DNA from: an uncultured Eubacteriales bacterium
GTDB taxonomy: Bacteria > Bacillota > Clostridia > Oscillospirales > Oscillospiraceae
Length of the DNA stretch: 64,000 bases
Direction: 5' to 3'
Assembly (NCBI GenBank): GCA_949293985.1
Contig: CASFFN010000002.1
Location: 62,001 to 126,000 of the forward strand
Positions 33,558 through 40,969 of the stretch are shown here, one piece after another. A model generated the notes under the pieces. That model did not search any database and was not told the DNA's origin. It worked only from the letters and a program-made list of their open reading frames with translations. Position 1 is the stretch's first letter; every line of letters starts with the position of its first letter. The position numbers and the translations under genes were made by a program.

Positions 33558-34414
33558 GTACAGGGGTTATGGAGAAAAAAACGCCCTCCTGGGAGGAGGA
33601 TACCGGGGATTTTTTGCAGCAGATTCGCAATTATCCCCTGCTGACCCCGGAGGAGGAGCGGGAACTGGCAAAAAAGTGCGCCCAGGGAGATAAGGACGCC
33701 ATTGTGAAGATGGTAAACTCCAACCTCCGCCTGGTGGTATCCGTTGCCAGAGAATATGCCGGCCGGGGCGTTCCGCTGCTGGATCTCATTCAGGAGGGCA
33801 GCATCGGCCTTCTGGTGGCGGCCCAAAAGTTTGACTACACCCTGGATTACCGGTTTTCCACCTATGCCACCAAGTGGATCCGCCAGAGAATCAGCCGGTA
33901 TCTTATCAACCAGGCCGGAGTGATTCGGGTACCCACCCATACGGCGGAGCGGATGCGTAAGCTCCTTCAGGGGCAGACGGCCCTGCGCCAGAGCCTGGAG
34001 CGGGAACCTACGACGGCGGAGCTTGCCGGGTATTGCGGGCTGCCGGAAGCGAAGGTGCGGGAGCTGCTGGATATGATTCCCCAGGTGTGCTCTCTGGATT
34101 CTCCGACGGGAGAGGGGGAGGACAGCACCCTGGGACTGCTCCTGGAGGATTTGCGGGCGCCCCAGCCCCAGGAGGAACTGGTGCGCCGGGAGCTGAAGCA
34201 GAAAATGGATGCGCTGCTCTCCCGGCTGGAACCCCGGCAGCAGCAGGTGCTGCGGCTCCATTTCGGTATGGAGGACGGCGCCTGCCACACCCTGGAGCAA
34301 ATCGGAAAGCAGCTGGGCGTTTCCAAGGAGCGGGTGCGCCAGATTGAACGGCAGGCGCTGAACAATCTGCAAAAGCTGGGAACCGGCTTTGGATTGGAGG
34401 ACTTTCTGGAATGA
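33554..34414 (+). CDS. rpoD: RNA polymerase sigma-70 factor, SigA-like without region 1.1
   Basis: A 286-residue sigma factor in the place normally held by rpoD. Core-binding region 2.2 reads DLIQEGS (residues 77-83); the -10 helices read 'FSTYATKWIRQ' (101-111) and 'VIRVPTHT'; the -35 helix-turn-helix reads 'GVSKERVRQIERQAL' (from 255). All match SigA closely, so it should read TTGACA/TATAAT promoters like those in this window. Region 1.1 is missing, making it about 80 residues shorter than B. subtilis SigA. Whether it is the sole housekeeping sigma cannot be told here. It overlaps a second sigma-like gene by 4 bp. Confidence 0.85.
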   Translation: MSTGVMEKKTPSWEEDTGDFLQQIRNYPLLTPEEERELAKKCAQGDKDAIVKMVNSNLRLVVSVAREYAGRGVPLLDLIQEGSIGLLVAAQKFDYTLDYRFSTYATKWIRQRISRYLINQAGVIRVPTHTAERMRKLLQGQTALRQSLEREPTTAELAGYCGLPEAKVRELLDMIPQVCSLDSPTGEGEDSTLGLLLEDLRAPQPQEELVRRELKQKMDALLSRLEPRQQQVLRLHFGMEDGACHTLEQIGKQLGVSKERVRQIERQALNNLQKLGTGFGLEDFLE

Positions 34415-35445
34415 CAGAGGAATTTATGTTTGACCTTGCCCCCTGGGAGGCAACGCTTCAGGGAAAGCACCGGGGAGACACCGTACAGCTTCTGGACTGG
34501 CTGACCTTGCTGGAAGCGGAGCCGGAGGAGGTGGCCCAGGACGCGCTGCAAGCCCTGGAAGCAGAGGGAATCGCCCTGGAGCTGAAAGGAGTACCCCGGG
34601 AGGCGGCTTCCGGTGCCGCCGGGGAGCGGCTGGCCTGGGAGATGAAGCTGGCCCGGCAGGAGGATCTGCTGGGGAATCTCCCGGAAAATGACCCGCTTGC
34701 CCTGTATCTTCAGGAGCTGGCTGCAAATCCCGCTACGGGAAATGTGGAAGGGTACTTGCAGCGCTACCGGGAAGGGAATCAGGCCGCCGCTGAGCAGCTG
34801 GCCAACGAGATGCTGAGCCTGGTGGTGGAGGAAGCCCGGAAATGTACCGGCTACGGCGTGCTGCTGCTGGATCTCATCCAGGAGGGCAGCCTGGGTTTGT
34901 GGCAAGGAATTTTGCAGTATGAATCCGGGGACTTTACCCGGCATTGCTTGTGGTACATCCGCCAGTATCTGGCAAAAGTGATATTCTGGCAGCTGCGCAG
35001 CTCCGGCCTGGGGAGCAAGCTCCGACAGGGGATGGAGGACTATCTGGCGGCCGACCAGCAGCTCCTTACCAGCCTGGGCCGCAACCCCACTCTGGAGGAG
35101 ATTGCAGAGTTTCTTCACATCACCCCGGAACAGACGGCAACCTATGAAAAAATGCTGGCGGACGCCAAGCTGCGGCAGAAAATCGACAACCGGGAAAAGC
35201 CCCGGGAGGAGCCGGACGAGGAACAGGCGGTGGAAAATACCGCGTATTTTCAGAGCCGCCAGCGGATTGCGGAAATGCTCGCTGCCCTGGAGCCCAGGGA
35301 GGCGGAGCTTCTGAGCCTGCGCTTTGGGCTGGAGGGGGGCACGCCCCTCAGCCCCCAGGAAGTGGGGCGGCGGATGCGCTTGACGGCGGAGCAGGTGGTG
35401 GCCCTGGAGGGGGCGGCCCTTGCAAAGCTTCGGGAAAATCAATAA
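34411..35445 (+). CDS. Degenerate sigma-70-like protein
   Basis: A 344-residue protein with the full order of sigma regions but eroded DNA-binding parts. Residues 25-60 resemble region 1.1, 'NDPLALYLQEL' (93-103) region 1.2, and DLIQEGS (154-160) the core-binding motif, which is perfect. In contrast the -10 helix 'FSTYATxWIRQ' has become 'FTRHCLWYIRQ' (175-185), the following 'RIP' element is lost, and the -35 helix reads 'LTAEQVVALEGAAL' instead of 'xTRERIRQIExxAL'. It begins in ATGA overlap with the intact sigma gene. It could bind RNA polymerase core without reading ordinary promoters. Function inferred, not known. Confidence 0.75.
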   Translation: MTEEFMFDLAPWEATLQGKHRGDTVQLLDWLTLLEAEPEEVAQDALQALEAEGIALELKGVPREAASGAAGERLAWEMKLARQEDLLGNLPENDPLALYLQELAANPATGNVEGYLQRYREGNQAAAEQLANEMLSLVVEEARKCTGYGVLLLDLIQEGSLGLWQGILQYESGDFTRHCLWYIRQYLAKVIFWQLRSSGLGSKLRQGMEDYLAADQQLLTSLGRNPTLEEIAEFLHITPEQTATYEKMLADAKLRQKIDNREKPREEPDEEQAVENTAYFQSRQRIAEMLAALEPREAELLSLRFGLEGGTPLSPQEVGRRMRLTAEQVVALEGAALAKLRENQ

Positions 35446-35465
35446 TCAGGAAGAAGGAGAAAACT

Positions 35466-36146
35466 ATGGCAAAGACATACAGCATTGCCATTGACGGCCC
35501 TGCGGGCGCTGGAAAGAGCACCATTGCCCGCCGCCTGGCGGAGGAGCTGGGCTACTGCTATGTGGATACGGGGGCAATTTACCGGACGGTTGCCTATTTT
35601 CTGGATCTTTTGGGGGTAAGCCCCAAGGATGTGGACGGGGTCCGGCGGTACATTGATGAGCTGACGGTGGAGATTGAATATGACGAAACCGGCGCCCAGC
35701 ACATGATTATGAACGGCATGGATGTGACCAAGGACATCCGTACCCAGGAGATTTCCCAGAAGGCGTCTTTGGTGTCCGCCCATAAAGAGGTGCGGGATAT
35801 GCTGCTGGATATGCAGCGGGATGTGGCCAGAAAGCACAATGTGATTATGGACGGCCGGGACATCGGCACCGTGGTGCTGCCCAAGGCGGATGTAAAGATT
35901 TTCCTCACCGCCTCCTCCCAGGTCCGTGCCCGGCGGCGGTATGAGGAACTGATTGCCAAGGGCCAAAAGGCGGAGCTTCCTCAGATTCTCAAGGAGATTG
36001 AGCAGCGGGACTACCAGGATACCCACCGGGAAGTTGCCCCTTTGAAGAAAGCCCGGGATGCGGTGGAGCTGGACACCTCCGACCTGGACATTGCGGGGGT
36101 CATTGCCGCCATGAAGAAAATCATCGGGGAGAAGATACCGCTATGA
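35466..36146 (+). CDS. cmk: Cytidylate kinase
   Basis: A 226-residue NMP kinase with P-loop 'DGPAGAGKST', 'YVDTGAIYRTVAYF', and the typical 'IMDGRDIGTVVLP' and 'RRRYEEL' lid segments. It phosphorylates CMP and dCMP. Ribosome site AGAAGGAG precedes the ATG. It overlaps ispH-rpsA by 4 bp; cmk-ispH-rpsA order is common in Clostridia. Confidence 0.95.
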   Translation: MAKTYSIAIDGPAGAGKSTIARRLAEELGYCYVDTGAIYRTVAYFLDLLGVSPKDVDGVRRYIDELTVEIEYDETGAQHMIMNGMDVTKDIRTQEISQKASLVSAHKEVRDMLLDMQRDVARKHNVIMDGRDIGTVVLPKADVKIFLTASSQVRARRRYEELIAKGQKAELPQILKEIEQRDYQDTHREVAPLKKARDAVELDTSDLDIAGVIAAMKKIIGEKIPL

Positions 36147-38089
36147 GTATCCATGTGGCGAAAAGCGCCGGCTTCTGCTTCGGGGTGAACCGGGCGGTGG
36201 AGCTGGTGGAGCAGGCGGCCCGGGAAAAGGGCCGGGTCTGCACCTTAGGCCCCATTATCCATAACCGCCATGCGGTTGCCCATTTTCAGCGGATGGGGGT
36301 GGCGGTGATAGAAAGCCCCCAGGAAGCCCAGCCGGGAGATACGGTAATCATCCGCTCCCACGGCGTATCCCGCCGGGTGTACCGGCTTTTGGAGGAGCGG
36401 GGCGTGGAGATCGTGGACGCCACCTGCCCTTTTGTGAAAAGAATCCATGAAATTGTAAGCCGGGCAGAGGCGGAGGGGCGGCTTCCCATCATCATCGGCA
36501 CCCCTACCCACCCGGAGGTGGAGGGAATTGCCGGCTGGTGCAGCAGCTGCCGCATCTTTGACAGCCCGGAAAAACTGGAAAAATGGGGGCAGCAACCGGA
36601 TTTTTCCCCGGATTTGCCGGTGTGTATGGTGTGCCAAACCACCTCCACGGAAAATTTATGGAAAAAATGCGGCGAAATCGCAAAAAAACTGTTTACTAAT
36701 TTGAAAATCTTTGATACAATATGCAAAGCTACAGAATTTCGGCAGAGTGAAGCGGCAAAATTGAGTTCAATTTGTCAGGCTATGGTCGTTGTAGGTGACA
36801 CACACAGTTCCAACACAGGCCGTCTCGCTATGATTTGCCGGGAGCACTGCAGCCGGGTCACGCTGGTGGACAATGCCGCCGAGTTGGTTCCGGAGTTTTT
36901 CTGCGGTGTGGCTGATGTTGGAATCACAGCCGGTGCTTCTACGCCGGCGTGGATTATAAAGGAGGTCAACAAGACTATGAGCGAAATCATGAATGCTGAG
37001 GCTGTACAGGAGGAGAACTTTGAGGAACTTCTCGGGCAGTCCATCAAGACTTTAAATACAGGAGATAAGGTTACTGGTATTGTTACCGGAATCGGCGCTA
37101 CCGAAGTCCAGATCGATCTGGGCACCAAGCACGCCGGCTACATTCCCTATGATGAAGTCAGCGCCGACCCTGCTGTAAAGCCTGAGGACATCCTCCATGT
37201 AGGCGACGAGATTGAGGTCTTCGTGGTTCGTGTGAACGACCAGGAGGGCACCTGCCAGCTGTCCAAGAAGAAGCTGGACGGCATGAAGGTGTGGGACGAG
37301 ATGGCTACTTACTGCGAGGAGAAGACCGTCATCGAAGGCACCATCACCGAGGAGAACAAGGGCGGCCTGGTGGCGAACCACAAGGGCGTTCGGGTGTTCA
37401 TCCCCGCTTCCCAGTCCGGTGTCGCCAAGGGCGGCGATATGTCCGCTCTGGTGGGCCAGACCGTGCAGATGAAGATTACCGAGGTCAACCGTGCCCGCCG
37501 CCGCGTCATCGGCTCCATCCGTGCCGTGACCGCTGAGGCCCGCAAGGCTGCTCAGGAGAAGATTTGGAGCGAGATCGAGGAAGGCAAGCAGTACCACGGC
37601 GTTGTGAAGTCCCTGACTTCTTACGGCGCTTTCGTGGATATCGGCGGCGTGGACGGCATGGTTCATGTGTCCGAGCTGAGCTGGAACCGGATCAAGAACC
37701 CCGCTGAGGTTGTGAAGGTGGGCGACGAGATTGATGTGTATGTCATCTCCTTCGATACCGCCAAACACAAGATTTCCCTGGGCTACAAGACCGCTGAGAT
37801 GAACCCCTGGAATCAGTTTATGAACAACTACAAGGTGGGCGATGTGGTCACCGCCAAGGTTGTGAAGCTGATGACCTTCGGCGCTTTCGCCGAGATTATC
37901 CCCGGCGTGGACGGCCTGATTCACATTTCCCAGATTGCCGACCGTCGGATTGGCAAGCCCGAGGATGTGCTGTCTGAGGGTCAGGAGGTTCAGGTGAAGA
38001 TTACCGATGTGGACGCCGAGAACAAGCGTATCTCCCTGTCCATCCGTGCCCTGCTGGAGGGCAGCGGCGAGGCCTCTGAGGAAGCCTGA
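36143..38089 (+). CDS. ispH-rpsA: Bifunctional IspH (HMBPP reductase)-ribosomal protein S1 fusion
   Basis: A 648-residue fusion. Residues 1-277 are IspH with the three [4Fe-4S] ligands C12 ('AGFCFGVN'), C95 ('ATCPFVKR') and C194 ('TICKATEFR'); it makes IPP and DMAPP in the MEP pathway. Residues 300-640 hold four S1 RNA-binding repeats ('GDKVTGIVTGIG', 'GAFVDIGGVDGMVHVSELSW', 'GAFAEIIPGVDGLIHISQIA'). Such fusions are known in Clostridia. Codon use becomes strongly optimised from about residue 279, exactly where an internal AAAGGAGGT site and ATG occur (see the internal promoter entry), so S1 may also be made separately. Confidence 0.93.
   Translation: MSIHVAKSAGFCFGVNRAVELVEQAAREKGRVCTLGPIIHNRHAVAHFQRMGVAVIESPQEAQPGDTVIIRSHGVSRRVYRLLEERGVEIVDATCPFVKRIHEIVSRAEAEGRLPIIIGTPTHPEVEGIAGWCSSCRIFDSPEKLEKWGQQPDFSPDLPVCMVCQTTSTENLWKKCGEIAKKLFTNLKIFDTICKATEFRQSEAAKLSSICQAMVVVGDTHSSNTGRLAMICREHCSRVTLVDNAAELVPEFFCGVADVGITAGASTPAWIIKEVNKTMSEIMNAEAVQEENFEELLGQSIKTLNTGDKVTGIVTGIGATEVQIDLGTKHAGYIPYDEVSADPAVKPEDILHVGDEIEVFVVRVNDQEGTCQLSKKKLDGMKVWDEMATYCEEKTVIEGTITEENKGGLVANHKGVRVFIPASQSGVAKGGDMSALVGQTVQMKITEVNRARRRVIGSIRAVTAEARKAAQEKIWSEIEEGKQYHGVVKSLTSYGAFVDIGGVDGMVHVSELSWNRIKNPAEVVKVGDEIDVYVISFDTAKHKISLGYKTAEMNPWNQFMNNYKVGDVVTAKVVKLMTFGAFAEIIPGVDGLIHISQIADRRIGKPEDVLSEGQEVQVKITDVDAENKRISLSIRALLEGSGEASEEA
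36692..36979 (+). promoter_or_regulatory. Internal promoter and ribosome site for stand-alone S1, inside ispH
   Basis: TTTACT (36692-36697), 17-bp spacer, TACAAT (36715-36720) lie within an AT-rich patch of the ispH coding sequence. Further on, AAAGGAGG (36958-36965) precedes an in-frame ATG at 36977, which begins 'MSEIMNAEAVQ', 11 nt after the site. Together these could give an independent S1 message with a leader of about 250 nt. Confidence 0.55.
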
Positions 38090-38101
38090 TACCACATTTT
38101 T

Positions 38102-38131
38102 CCGGGGCTGGAATCCAGCCCCGGTTTTTTA
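38102..38131 (+). terminator. Terminator of the dnaG-rpsA operon
   Basis: Stem CCGGGGCTGG-AATC-CAGCCCCGG followed by TTTTTT. Confidence 0.93.
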
Positions 38132-38144
38132 TCAGGAGGTAACT

Positions 38145-38429
38145 ATGGTAAAGCATATTGTGATTTACACGCTAAAAGATGGGGTGGATAAGGCCGCCGC
38201 TGTGGAAACCATCCGCTCCGTGCTGGAGCCTCTGGTGGGCAAGATTCCGGGACTGCTTCACCTGGAGGTGCGTCCCGCTTACCAGGGCGGCATGGACTAC
38301 GCCCTGTACTCTGAATTCGAGAGCCGTCAGGCGCTGGCGGTGTATGCCGACCATCCTCTGCACCAGGAGGCCAAGACCCACTTCTGGGATTACCTGGACA
38401 GCCGGGTATGCGCCGACTACGATGTATGA
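38145..38429 (+). CDS. Dabb-domain (stress-responsive alpha/beta barrel) protein
   Basis: A 94-residue protein beginning 'MVKHIVIYTLKDGVDK' with the Dabb pattern ('IPGLLHLEVRP', 'DYALYSEFESRQALAVYADHPLH'). Dabb proteins are small dimeric ferredoxin-like barrels; some are enzymes, most are uncharacterised. An AGGAGGT ribosome site lies 7 nt before the ATG at 38145. It lies directly after the rpsA terminator, and no promoter is obvious, so read-through may express it. Confidence 0.88.
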   Translation: MVKHIVIYTLKDGVDKAAAVETIRSVLEPLVGKIPGLLHLEVRPAYQGGMDYALYSEFESRQALAVYADHPLHQEAKTHFWDYLDSRVCADYDV

Positions 38430-38434
38430 TTCCC

Positions 38435-38470
38435 ATCACCCTGCGGAAGCCACTCCGTAAGGTGATTTTT
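38435..38470. terminator. Bidirectional terminator between Dabb and SpoVB-like genes
   Basis: Stem ATCACC...CGGA / TCCG...GGTGAT with a small internal loop, flanked by TTTTT on the plus side, between convergent genes. Confidence 0.7.
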
Positions 38471-39947
38471 ATCTGCCCCGCACCAGAGTCTTTGCCCACT
38501 GAAAGTCCGCCTTTTTCACCACCCCCAACAGGCACAAAAGACAAAAAAAGATACCGAGGAACCCCACCGCCCGTACCAAAGGGCTTGTGGCCAGAGCGGC
38601 CCCGGCCATGGAAGCGGCGGCAGCCAGCAGGGTCAAAAGGGGCTGCACCGGAGAAAGAGCGTAGCCCGATACCCGTAAAAGCCTTCTCAGACTTAGACAG
38701 AAGTTGATAAAATGGGTGACAAAAAAGCTGCAAAAGTACCCGTGAAGGCCAAACCGGGGCAGCAGCACAAACAGCAGCGCCACATCCAGGGACGAGGTGA
38801 GGATATTGTACCGGACACAGGCGGTCTGCTGTCCCAGACCCTTGGTCATGGCGTCAATCAAGGAATCGGCGTAGAGCATAGGAATCAGCAGGGCAAAGGC
38901 TTTGAGGTAAGGCGCCGGGGCACCCGTGTGATAGATTGCCCCGCACAGACCGTCGGCGGTGAGAAAGATGACCCCGGCGCAGACGCAGCCATAGAGAAGC
39001 CCAATGTGCAGGCACCGCCCCACCAAGTAGGAAATCCGCTTCCGGCTCCCCACCGCAGCGCACCGGGCCAGCTCCGGCACCAAAAGCTCCGACAGCCCGA
39101 AAAGAATGGCAGCCGGGAACATCATAATGGGAAACACCATACCGCACACCATGCCGAAAGCCGCCAGGGGACTTTCCACCCCGGCGTACAGGGCCAGCCG
39201 TTTGGGTACCATGAGATTTTCACCGGTGGAGATCCCCGCTTTCAAATCGTCCGCCGCCGCCAGAGGCAGGGCAATTTTCAGAAGCCTTCCGGCAATGGGG
39301 ATTCTGGGACCGGCGGGTACCCGCTCCCGGAGCCGCAGGAACCACAGACAGACCAGGGTAAAACAGCTGCTCAGCCCCTGGCCAACCACCACGGCAATAC
39401 AGGCCCGGACGGGGTTGCTCCCGGCCCAGAGGGTCAACAGGGAAAAAACGGCCCCCATGTAGGTCAGCTGTTCCGCTACCTCCACCGCTGCCAAAGTGCG
39501 GATGCGGTTGGCAGCGGTAAAATATCCGGTCATCACGCCGCACAGGCAGTTTACCGGAAGAAACAGGGCATAAATTCGGAGGGCGGGGGAGATTTCCGGC
39601 GCGCCAATCCAGCTTTGGGCAATCACCGGCGCAAAGCGGTAGATCCCCATACTGACCGACAGACTGAAAATCAGGCTGTAAAGGGTGCAGCCTGAGAGCA
39701 CCCAGCGGATATTGTGCTTTCTGCCCTTTCCCAGCTCCTCGGCGGTGAGGTACATGGCGGAAGTACGCACCCCGGCGGCTCCGGCAATCATAGCCAGTCC
39801 CCCCACGGAAAGCAGCAGGTGCAAAAGGCCTATCCCCTCCGGCCCGATTTTCCCGGAGAGATAAACCTGAAAAGAGGTGCTGATCAGCCGCAGCAGCAGA
39901 TTCACCCCGGTAAGCAGCAGGGAGCTGTAAAAAATCCGTGATTTCAA
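38469..39947 (-). CDS. SpoVB-like polysaccharide flippase (MATE/MOP superfamily)
   Basis: A 492-residue membrane protein with about 14 hydrophobic helices. Features such as 'SFQVYLSGKIGPEGIGLLHLL' and the central 'SGLPLAADDLKAGIS'-like segment fit the SpoVB/MurJ oligosaccharidyl-lipid flippase branch. In spore formers SpoVB is needed for cortex peptidoglycan. The start is a TTG at 39947, with the AAGGGGGG ribosome site placed inside the 3' arm of the upstream hairpin. A role in sporulation rather than exopolysaccharide export is inferred. Confidence 0.82.
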   Translation of the reverse strand: MKSRIFYSSLLLTGVNLLLRLISTSFQVYLSGKIGPEGIGLLHLLLSVGGLAMIAGAAGVRTSAMYLTAEELGKGRKHNIRWVLSGCTLYSLIFSLSVSMGIYRFAPVIAQSWIGAPEISPALRIYALFLPVNCLCGVMTGYFTAANRIRTLAAVEVAEQLTYMGAVFSLLTLWAGSNPVRACIAVVVGQGLSSCFTLVCLWFLRLRERVPAGPRIPIAGRLLKIALPLAAADDLKAGISTGENLMVPKRLALYAGVESPLAAFGMVCGMVFPIMMFPAAILFGLSELLVPELARCAAVGSRKRISYLVGRCLHIGLLYGCVCAGVIFLTADGLCGAIYHTGAPAPYLKAFALLIPMLYADSLIDAMTKGLGQQTACVRYNILTSSLDVALLFVLLPRFGLHGYFCSFFVTHFINFCLSLRRLLRVSGYALSPVQPLLTLLAAAASMAGAALATSPLVRAVGFLGIFFCLLCLLGVVKKADFQWAKTLVRGR

Positions 39948-39953
39948 AAAATC

Positions 39954-39986
39954 CCCCCTTGTCCTAAGTGTATTGGGACAAGGGGG
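39954..39986 (-). terminator. nth terminator that also covers the spoVB ribosome site
   Basis: On the minus strand the stem CCCCCTTGTCC / GGACAAGGGGG with a 10-nt loop is followed by GATTTTTTG. The AAGGGGGG arm is the Shine-Dalgarno of the SpoVB-like gene and the T run leads into its TTG start. Confidence 0.75.
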
Positions 39987-39995
39987 AAATATGCT

Positions 39996-40625
39996 TTATG
40001 TGGCGTTGTGCTCCCGGCAGAACATTCCCAGAGGACATTCCTGACACTTGGGAGAGCGGGCGGTGCAGATTTCCCGACCGAAAAGCACAATCCGGTGACA
40101 GAAGTCGCTGCTTTCCTCTGGGGGCAGAATCTTCCGCAGCTGCTGCTCCACCTTCTCCGGGTCTTTGCCCTGGGAAAGCCCCAGCCGTCCGCAAATCCTT
40201 ATGCAGTGGGTGTCGCACACCACGCTGCCCGGCACCTGGTACAGGTCCCCCAGCAGCAGGTTGGCGGTTTTCCGTCCCACGCCGGGAAGCTTCAGAAGCT
40301 CCTCCATGGTGCCGGGAACCTTGCCGCCGTACTGAGTAAGGAGCATCTGGCAGGCACCAACAATATCCTTGGCCTTCTGGCGGAAGAAACCGCAGGTTTT
40401 TACATAGCCTTCCACCGCCTCCACAGGGGCCTGAGCCATGGCTTCCAGGGTGGGATAGGCGGCAAACAGCGCCGGCGTCACCAGATTGACCCGGGCGTCC
40501 GTACACTGGGCGGAGAGCCGCACGGCAATCATCAGCTCATAATCCTTTTCATAGTGCAAAGCGCACAGGGACTGGGGGTAGCGTTCTTTTAATGCGGCAA
40601 TAATGCCGGATACCTTCTCGTTCAT
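39996..40625 (-). CDS. nth: Endonuclease III
   Basis: A 209-residue base-excision repair glycosylase/AP lyase. The helix-hairpin-helix has the catalytic Lys in 'LPGVGRKTANLLLG', the catalytic Asp is in 'VVCDTHCIR', and the C-terminal [4Fe-4S] site is C-x6-C-x2-C-x5-C ('CTARSPKCQECPLGMFC'). It removes oxidised pyrimidines. ATG 40625 follows AGGAGGAG; the extra upstream frame is unlikely to be used. Confidence 0.96.
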   Translation of the reverse strand: MNEKVSGIIAALKERYPQSLCALHYEKDYELMIAVRLSAQCTDARVNLVTPALFAAYPTLEAMAQAPVEAVEGYVKTCGFFRQKAKDIVGACQMLLTQYGGKVPGTMEELLKLPGVGRKTANLLLGDLYQVPGSVVCDTHCIRICGRLGLSQGKDPEKVEQQLRKILPPEESSDFCHRIVLFGREICTARSPKCQECPLGMFCREHNAT

Positions 40626-40741
40626 AAGCTCCTCCTGATTTTTCTGCAATTTTATCATAAATTCCCGAAAAAAGAAAGGGGGCAGTCACAAAAGGGAGGG
40701 GGTGAGGATAAGATGATACAGTGTTCGGAAGGAGGATGGCT

Positions 40742-40969
40742 ATGGAACGGAGATTGGATGACTTGCGGCCGGGGGACTCTGCTGTGGTGAAGGCCGTGAA
40801 TACCAATGCCCATTTGGGCAGACGCTTGCAGGATTTTGGCTTTGTTCCGGGAACTCTGGTGACCTGCCGGTACCGGGGCCCCGGTGGAAAAGTTGTGGCT
40901 TTGGAGTTTCGGGATACGGTGGTGGCCATGCGGACAGCGGATTTAAGCGGCATCCGGGTGGTGCGGTGA
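40742..40969 (+). CDS. feoA: Ferrous iron transport protein FeoA
   Basis: A 75-residue SH3-like protein ('RRLQDFGFVPGTLVTCRYRGPGG') that binds and tunes FeoB in the cytosol. ATG 40742 is spaced 6 nt from AAGGAGG, better than the ATG at 40736. It overlaps feoB by 4 bp (GTGA). No Fur box is evident upstream by eye. Confidence 0.92.
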   Translation: MERRLDDLRPGDSAVVKAVNTNAHLGRRLQDFGFVPGTLVTCRYRGPGGKVVALEFRDTVVAMRTADLSGIRVVR

